Shown: positions 22,965-28,157 of the stretch, piece after piece
How positions within the stretch are numbered: the stretch's first letter is position 1
Layout of the letters: every line of letters starts with the position of its first letter
Assembly: GCA_015057205.1 (NCBI GenBank)
Contig: SVEW01000008.1
Coordinates: forward strand, 1 to 28,157
DNA from: Lachnospiraceae bacterium
GTDB taxonomy: Bacteria > Bacillota > Clostridia > Lachnospirales > Lachnospiraceae
Direction of reading: 5' to 3'
Length of the DNA stretch: 28,157 bases
The notes under the pieces: generated by a model
The model's database searches: none
Told to the model about the DNA's origin: nothing
What the model saw: only the letters and a program-made list of their open reading frames with translations
Made by a program: the position numbers and the translations under genes

Positions 22965-25199
22965 CTACGCTCCATGTATCGGGTCAAAATCAAACGATAC
23001 GGTTCCGTAACGATAGCCGCTTTCTTCCCGATACTGTTCTATTTTATTTTTCATTTGAACTAATTGTTCATACTCCCTAGCTTTCAAATATATAGTCTTT
23101 CGATAGATATTGTTTAACTTCTTAATTCTCGCATCCGCCGGACCAATAACGATTACCGCCCGCTCTTCTTTAAACCGGTTGATTGCGTTCTCCATCTCCA
23201 ATGCCAGTTTTTCTACTTCCTCTTCTTTCTCCGCTTTCATTAAAATCAGCATCAAATGGCCACATGGCGGATAATGCAGCAATTGCCGATAGGAAATCTC
23301 TTCCTCGTAAAATGCTTCATAATCCTGTTCCTTTGCCGTAGTAATAGCAAAATGTTCCGGCTGATAAGTCTGAATCACAACCTTACCTTCCTTTTGACCA
23401 CGTCCGGCTCGACCCGCAGCCTGAGTAAGTAGCTGAAAGGTCCGCTCTGAAGCGCGAAAATCATCTGCCGCTAAGGACATATCTGCGGCTAAAATTCCTA
23501 CCAATGTCACGTTGGGAAAATCATGTCCTTTTACTATCATCTGCGTGCCAACAAGCACATCTGCCTCCTGATTCGCAAATGCGGACAAAATCGTCTCGTA
23601 GCTGTCCTTATTCCGCGTGGTATCCGCATCCATTCGCAATACCCGTGCCTGCGGAAAAAGCTTCTGAATACTTTCCTCCACCTTCTGAGTCCCCACCGAA
23701 AAGCCGCCTAGATACTTAGATCCACAACTTGGGCATACCCGCATACGCGGGGTCTCATATCCACAGTAATGGCACTTCATTTTTCCATCCCGATGCAAGG
23801 TCAACGACACATCACAATGGGGACATTTCAACGCCTTACCACAACTTCGACAACTGATAAACCCGGTCATTCCTCTTCGGTTCAAAAACAGCATTATCTG
23901 CTCTTTTCGACCAAGGGCACCGGCAATTTCTTCCTGCAACTTTCTACTAAACATAGAGCGGTTCCCCGCCTTAAGTTCCGCACGTAAATCTACCACCTCC
24001 ACCGTCGGAAGCGCCCGGTTTTGGTATCTTTTTTCTAATTTATAGTATCCATACACGCCATCTTGTGCCTCATAAAAACTCTCAAGAGACGGTGTCGCCG
24101 AGCCGACAACTACAAGTGCTCCTGACTGTCTTGCCCGATAAATGGCTGTCTCTCTGGCGTGATAACGCGGTATGGTGTCTTCGCTCTTATAAGTTCCCTC
24201 GTGCTCCTCATCGATAATAATAAGTCCTAACTGCTCGAAAGGTGTAAACAATGCACTTCGAGGACCTATCATAATATCTACCTCCCCCCGTCTGGCACGT
24301 TCTAGCTGGTCAAAACGCTCTCCTGCCGACAAACGGGAGTGTAAGATCGATACACGCTCACCAAACCGGTGATAAAAGCGCATCATGGTCTGATACGTTA
24401 ATGCGATTTCCGGAATCAACAGGATAGCCTGCCTGCCTTCGCGGACAACCCGGTTAATCAGTTCCATGTATACTTCCGTCTTACCGCTTCCTGTTACACC
24501 ATGTAGCAAACAGGCTGCCACATCTTTTCTCCGGTAATGATCATACATTCCATCTACCGCCGCCTGCTGCTCGTCATTTAATTGCGGCCGGTAAGAATCT
24601 CCACCCTCGAAAGAAAAGGGGTTGCGGTAGTTTCTCTCAGAACGAATAGCTACATAACCCTCTTTTTCAAAAGCCTTGACCACTGAGGATGCCACATTAA
24701 GCTTGGAACTAATTACCGTCATTGGCAGTTCTCCTTCCTGACGTAACGCTTCAAGCAAACGAATTCTGGCCACTGCATGTTTACGCGCAAACGTATCCAT
24801 TAATTCCTGTACCCGCTCCGGTGACAAAAGCAGTTCCACATACTGTACCTGCTTCTCTTTCACCGTCTTCTTAAGGGGCAAAACCGTCTTAAGCGCCTGG
24901 TTCAGGGTGCCACCGTACTGATTCTTCATCCATACAGCCAAATCAATCAACTGACCGGTTATTCCCTTATCCGGCACCTTATCACAAATATTTTTGATGG
25001 TTATTCCCGGTGGCAGTTCCACCCTATGGGTAATCCCAATCACAAATCCCTGCAACGTGCGGTTTCCACGTCCAAAAGGAACCAGCACCTGGTCTCCGAT
25101 ATGAACAACATTCTTCAGATGTTCCGGTATTCCGTACGTAAACGGACGGTCTAACTTTTCTATGGATAAATCTACAATAATCTGGGCATATTCTGCCAT
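22965..25199 (-). CDS. priA: Primosomal replication-restart helicase PriA
   Basis: A 744-residue 3'-5' DNA helicase that reloads the replisome at stalled forks. The N-terminal fork-binding domain (about 1-105) and winged helix precede helicase motif I GVTGSGKTE (234-242) and motif II DEEH (330-333). Eight cysteines between C450 and C492 form two zinc sites. LLTQAAGRAGRG is motif VI. All motifs are intact, so it should be active. It begins 3 bp after murE ends. Confidence 0.97.
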   Translation of the reverse strand: MAEYAQIIVDLSIEKLDRPFTYGIPEHLKNVVHIGDQVLVPFGRGNRTLQGFVIGITHRVELPPGITIKNICDKVPDKGITGQLIDLAVWMKNQYGGTLNQALKTVLPLKKTVKEKQVQYVELLLSPERVQELMDTFARKHAVARIRLLEALRQEGELPMTVISSKLNVASSVVKAFEKEGYVAIRSERNYRNPFSFEGGDSYRPQLNDEQQAAVDGMYDHYRRKDVAACLLHGVTGSGKTEVYMELINRVVREGRQAILLIPEIALTYQTMMRFYHRFGERVSILHSRLSAGERFDQLERARRGEVDIMIGPRSALFTPFEQLGLIIIDEEHEGTYKSEDTIPRYHARETAIYRARQSGALVVVGSATPSLESFYEAQDGVYGYYKLEKRYQNRALPTVEVVDLRAELKAGNRSMFSRKLQEEIAGALGRKEQIMLFLNRRGMTGFISCRSCGKALKCPHCDVSLTLHRDGKMKCHYCGYETPRMRVCPSCGSKYLGGFSVGTQKVEESIQKLFPQARVLRMDADTTRNKDSYETILSAFANQEADVLVGTQMIVKGHDFPNVTLVGILAADMSLAADDFRASERTFQLLTQAAGRAGRGQKEGKVVIQTYQPEHFAITTAKEQDYEAFYEEEISYRQLLHYPPCGHLMLILMKAEKEEEVEKLALEMENAINRFKEERAVIVIGPADARIKKLNNIYRKTIYLKAREYEQLVQMKNKIEQYREESGYRYGTVSFDFDPIHGA

Positions 25200-25202
25200 G
25201 CT

Positions 25203-26669
25203 CTATACTCCTGCATTCTTAAGGGCATCGAGAATCAACTCCCGATCGTCCATGTGATGTTTCACACCTTTGATTTCCTGATAATCCTCATGGCCTTTTC
25301 CGGCAACTATAATAACATCACCGGCCTGTGCATGCTTCACCGCATACAAAATTGCCTCGCCACGATCCTCTATCATACAATACGTTCCCTCAGTCTTCTT
25401 CATTCCGATTTCGATATCCGCCATAATATCCTTCGGCTCTTCAAACCGTGGATTATCCGAGGTAATGATTGTCATATCTGCAAGTTTACCGGAAACTTCA
25501 CCCATCTCATAGCGGCGCAGCTTCGAGCGGTTTCCACCGCACCCAAATACGCATACTAACCGTCCCGGATCATACTCTTTTAGTGTGGATAATAAACTGT
25601 TCAATGCCATCGCATTGTGGGCATAGTCCAACAAAACAGTAAAGTCTCTGCCGGTCTCCACTTTTTCCACACGTCCTCTTGCCTTAGCAGTCTTTAATAC
25701 ACGCTTCATGGTATCCATCTCTACACCAAAATGTCGACAGATAGACATGGCTGCCAATGAATTGTATACACTGAATTTTCCCGGCATATCAATTATAAAA
25801 TGCTCATTTACCAATCCTTTGGTATCATATGCCACACCAAGATATCCCGGCTTCTTCTCCAAAGAAACATTCACTGCCTGAATATCCGCACCTTCATGAA
25901 AACCATAACTTAATACTTCACAAGTATGTCCCTCTAAAACATCCTGTGTGTGTGGATCATCATAATTCACAATCCCATACCGGCACTGCTTAAACAATAA
26001 CCCTTTGCATGCCATGTATTCCTTAAAGTCCTTATGTTCATTCGGCCCAATATGGTCCGGTTCAATGTTGGTAAAAATGCCAAGCTCAAAGGTAAATCCA
26101 TCTGTACGATGCATCATAAGTCCCTGTGAAGACACTTCCATAACAACTGCTTTACACCCGCATGCCACCATACGTGAAAAATATTCCTGAATTACAAAGG
26201 ATTCCGGTGTTGTATTCTTCGCCGGAATATGTTCTTCTCCAATAATGGCTTCGATTGTTCCAATCAGTCCTGTCTTAATGCCGGCATCTTCTAACACACT
26301 ACGCACCATATACGTAGTGGTTGTCTTTCCCTTGGTTCCGGTTACACCAATCACCTTTAATTTCTCTGCCGGATAGTCAAAATAGGCGGCTGAGGCATAC
26401 GCCAATGCTTTTCGTCCATCCTCCACCTTTACCACTGTTACCGTCTCAGGTACCTCAACCGGCTTCGTTACCAAAAGTGCCACGGCTCCTGCTTCCACTG
26501 CCTTATTCGCATAAGCGTGTCCGTCCACTTCTGTTCCTTCAATACATACGAACAGTGCTCCCGGTTTCACTTTTCTGGAATCAAATTCCAGACTCTCTAT
26601 CTCTGTATCCAGGGCTCCCTGCAAGCAGGTTACTGTAAGCCCTTCCACTAATTCTTTCAGAAGTTTCAT
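25203..26669 (-). CDS. murE: UDP-MurNAc-tripeptide synthetase (meso-DAP type)
   Basis: A 488-residue Mur ligase that adds the third stem-peptide residue with ATP. GTKGKTTT (111-118) is the ATP loop, EPDHIGPNEHKDF and the likely carbamylated K222 lie in the central domain, and DNPR (405-408) is the motif linked with meso-diaminopimelate. The organism therefore probably has meso-DAP peptidoglycan. The ATG at 26669 has AAGAGG six bases upstream; a TTG 18 bases earlier lies before that site and is rejected. It opens the twelve-gene cluster and has a clear promoter. Confidence 0.95.
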   Translation of the reverse strand: MKLLKELVEGLTVTCLQGALDTEIESLEFDSRKVKPGALFVCIEGTEVDGHAYANKAVEAGAVALLVTKPVEVPETVTVVKVEDGRKALAYASAAYFDYPAEKLKVIGVTGTKGKTTTTYMVRSVLEDAGIKTGLIGTIEAIIGEEHIPAKNTTPESFVIQEYFSRMVACGCKAVVMEVSSQGLMMHRTDGFTFELGIFTNIEPDHIGPNEHKDFKEYMACKGLLFKQCRYGIVNYDDPHTQDVLEGHTCEVLSYGFHEGADIQAVNVSLEKKPGYLGVAYDTKGLVNEHFIIDMPGKFSVYNSLAAMSICRHFGVEMDTMKRVLKTAKARGRVEKVETGRDFTVLLDYAHNAMALNSLLSTLKEYDPGRLVCVFGCGGNRSKLRRYEMGEVSGKLADMTIITSDNPRFEEPKDIMADIEIGMKKTEGTYCMIEDRGEAILYAVKHAQAGDVIIVAGKGHEDYQEIKGVKHHMDDRELILDALKNAGV

Positions 26670-26706
26670 AGGTTTCCTCTTTTCCAAAATAAGTCATACA
26701 AAGTAT

Positions 26707-26735
26707 ATTATACTAAAAAAACACATTTTTTACAA
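26707..26735 (-). promoter_or_regulatory. Sigma-A-type promoter of the murE-thiN cluster
   Basis: On the minus strand TTGTAA (26730-26735), a 17-bp AT-rich spacer and a perfect TATAAT (26707-26712) lie 38 bp before the murE ATG. No other strong promoter was seen in the gaps of the cluster. Confidence 0.82.
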
Positions 26736-26748
26736 GTTTCACAATAAA

Positions 26749-26768
26749 GAATGCCGCAAGTGGCATTC
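26749..26768 (-). terminator. Second hairpin downstream of rnpB
   Basis: Arms GAATGCC and GGCATTC with a 6-nt loop, followed on the minus strand by TTTATTGT. It lies between the rnpB terminator and the murE promoter and may back up the first terminator. Confidence 0.5.
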
Positions 26769-26796
26769 TCGCGCCGCGTTTTATTTCATAGGAAAT

Positions 26797-26818
26797 AAAA
26801 AAGCACGCAAGCGCGTGC
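26797..26818 (-). terminator. Terminator of rnpB
   Basis: On the minus strand GCACGC-GCTT-GCGTGC followed by six T: a compact strong hairpin about 25 bp beyond the RNA 3' end. Confidence 0.9.
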
Positions 26819-26840
26819 CTTTCCAATTCTTATGAAACAA

Positions 26841-27185
26841 AGTAAGCAGGACTATAAGCCGGGTTCTGTCGTGAATGATCATCTATCTAGGACGACTGTT
26901 ACCAGCCGCCTCAAGCGACCTACCTGAAGCTAGCGGGCCACGTCAACGCTTCTGTCTGGTCTTGCTTCGAATGGGGTTTGCAGAGCCTGTCCTGTTACCA
27001 GAACAGCGGTAGTCTCTTACACTGCCTTTCCACCCTTACCGGTTGCCCGGCGGTTAATTTTCTGTTGCACTTTCCTGGGAGTCACCTCCACCGGCCGTTA
27101 GCCGGCATCCTGCCCTATGAAGCCCGGACTTTCCTCACCTGCGGTCTTTCGACACTTGCAGCCGCGATCATCCATCCTGCTTACC
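26841..27185 (-). ncRNA. rnpB: RNase P RNA (class A)
   Basis: The catalytic RNA that matures tRNA 5' ends with the RnpA protein. The minus strand carries GAGGAAAGTCCGGGCT (27121-27136), the conserved GGGTGGAAAGGCAGTGTAAG core, GCAAACCCC, and ACAGAACCCGGCTTA near the 3' end (26855-26869). The ends pair as P1: TAAGCAGGA (27175-27183) with TCCTGCTTA (26843-26851). About 345 nt, fitting the A type of Clostridia rather than the B type of Bacillus. The exact ends are uncertain by a few bases. It begins about 10 bp after the nucleoside kinase stop codon, so its promoter must lie within the end of that gene. Confidence 0.95.
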
Positions 27186-27194
27186 TATTATTTC

Positions 27195-28157
27195 CTATAC
27201 ATTAAAACAGCTTCCACCAATAAACTCACGGAATAAGGAATTGCGATTAATGTCTTCACTTGGCATTGGAAGTACATAATCCAACAATTTCAGCAATCTC
27301 TTTGCCTCATCATATTCCGGTTCACCCGGTAAAATCTGATACAAAAGCGGCTGTACATACGGTTTAATAACTGCCAATTCATACAGAAAAGCAGAATTAA
27401 ACATCGCATTCGCCTGCTCTTGATGCGGGAAGATGTATTTCTCTTCACCACGTCTTACGGAGTACCACATAGCAATGGTCTCTTTTGCGGATGTTCCACG
27501 CGTACGTGCATCACGCACAATACGGCGCAATAATCTTCCATCCGTTGTATGTAAACAATTGTGCTCATCAATATTTAACTGTGTCAGAGCACTGATATAA
27601 ACCTTATATTTCAAACTAGAATCAATACTATAGGACAACTTATCGTTTAATCCATGGATTCCTTCAATTACCAGAATATCATCTTCGCCCAACTTCAGGA
27701 AGTTTCCGCGATATTCCCGTTTTCCGATTTTAAAATTAAAGGAAGGCATATCTACTTCTTCCCCTGCCAAAAGACGCTGCATATCTTTATTAAACTGCTC
27801 AACATCTAACGCCTCTAAGCATTCAAAATCCGGATTTCCATTCTCGTCAACCGGTGTAAAACGACGGTCGCCATAATAATTATCCAATCCTATCGGGTGC
27901 GGTCTCAACCCTTGTGCGATTAACTGAATCGACAACCGGTGGGAAAAGGACGTCTTACCGGAAGATGACGGACCTGCAATCATTACAAACTTACTGCCTG
28001 ACTGCTCTATCTGGCTTGCAATCTCCGCAATCTTCTTTTCCATGAGAGCCTCCTGCACCAAAATCAGCTCCTGTCCATGTCCCGCTGCAATGGCATCATT
28101 CAACTCTCCAATGTTGGAAACACCTAACATTGGAGAGTTGAATGATGCCATTGCAGC
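27195..28157 (-). CDS. Uridine kinase-like nucleoside kinase, partial
   Basis: The C-terminal part of a phosphoribulokinase/uridine kinase-family protein. MIAGPSSSGKTSFSHRL is the Walker A loop, DNYYGDRR the substrate region and VIEGIHGLND the Walker B area. Full-length Clostridia relatives are about 550 residues, with an N-terminal TGS/threonyl-tRNA-synthetase-like part that is missing here. The frame stays open to the window edge. An in-frame ATG at 28151 is not a real start: bases 28126-28157 are an exact reverse complement of 28084-28115, so the first residues (MASFNSPM...) are a fold-back copy. Reliable sequence probably ends near 28125. Confidence 0.85.
   Translation of the reverse strand, partial: AAMASFNSPMLGVSNIGELNDAIAAGHGQELILVQEALMEKKIAEIASQIEQSGSKFVMIAGPSSSGKTSFSHRLSIQLIAQGLRPHPIGLDNYYGDRRFTPVDENGNPDFECLEALDVEQFNKDMQRLLAGEEVDMPSFNFKIGKREYRGNFLKLGEDDILVIEGIHGLNDKLSYSIDSSLKYKVYISALTQLNIDEHNCLHTTDGRLLRRIVRDARTRGTSAKETIAMWYSVRRGEEKYIFPHQEQANAMFNSAFLYELAVIKPYVQPLLYQILPGEPEYDEAKRLLKLLDYVLPMPSEDINRNSLFREFIGGSCFNV
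28084..28157. repeat. Perfect 32-bp inverted repeat at the window end
   Basis: The left arm 28084-28115 and right arm 28126-28157 are perfect reverse complements with a 10-bp spacer (GGAAACACCT). The right arm ends at the last base. The left arm encodes the expected kinase residues NIGELNDAIAA; the right arm does not fit the family. This is most likely a fold-back artefact at a contig end. Confidence 0.95.

Noticed and set aside
28126..28151. ATG at 28151 as the true start of the nucleoside kinase
   Set aside because: The sequence is the reverse complement of the neighbouring coding arm; the real N-terminal part is missing from the window.
28084..28157. Terminal inverted repeat of a transposon
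   Set aside because: Arms are only 10 bp apart, inside a kinase gene, with no transposase; a fold-back artefact explains them better.

Overview
The window looks like chromosomal DNA from a low-to-moderate-GC, anaerobic Clostridia-type Firmicute, most likely a gut Lachnospiraceae relative. That placement is inference. It rests on the gene order priA-def-fmt-(zinc peptidase)-rsmB-rlmN-prpC-pknB-rsgA-rpe-thiN, an A-type RNase P RNA, strong AGGAGG-like ribosome binding sites, and a MurE with the DNPR motif of the meso-diaminopimelate type. The window is probably a whole contig or a contig end: the left edge lies in a 64-bp tandem array and the right edge ends exactly at the outer end of a perfect 32-bp inverted repeat, which looks like a fold-back assembly artefact.

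Layout. Positions 1-447 hold seven 64-bp tandem repeats whose minus strand can fold as hairpins. A plus-strand Crp/Fnr regulator (582-1238) follows. Next come minus-strand genes linked to signalling: a pentapeptide-repeat/DUF5758 protein, a cyclic-nucleotide-binding-fold protein with no DNA-binding domain, and a large EAL-PAS-PAS-GGDEF protein. A two-gene unit (M20 metallopeptidase and MTH1187-type thiamine-binding protein) has its own good promoter.

Positions 6999-10152 form a compact fructoselysine (Amadori product) operon, transcribed leftward: frlR (GntR/UTRA), frlD (kinase), a free-standing UTRA protein with no helix-turn-helix, and frlB (deglycase). No transporter gene is present. Upstream of frlR are repeated TACCAATT half-sites. 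Next come alr and a secreted lipase-like protein, probably co-transcribed, with an XRE regulator divergent from them. A 19-bp palindrome covers the lipase -35 region.

From the murE promoter (about 26707-26735) to a bidirectional terminator (13308-13339), twelve minus-strand genes are packed with gaps of 52 bp or less: murE, priA, def, fmt, a YugP-type peptidase, rsmB, rlmN, prpC, pknB, rsgA, rpe and thiN. They join cell-wall precursor synthesis, replication restart, formyl-Met handling, rRNA modification, ribosome assembly and muropeptide-type kinase/phosphatase signalling. rnpB and the C-terminal part of a uridine-kinase-like nucleoside kinase close the window.

I found no tRNA, rRNA operon, CRISPR array, insertion sequence or prophage. 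The most unusual items are the HTH-less UTRA protein inside the frl operon, the hairpin tandem array, and the fold-back terminus. The last is technical rather than biological.
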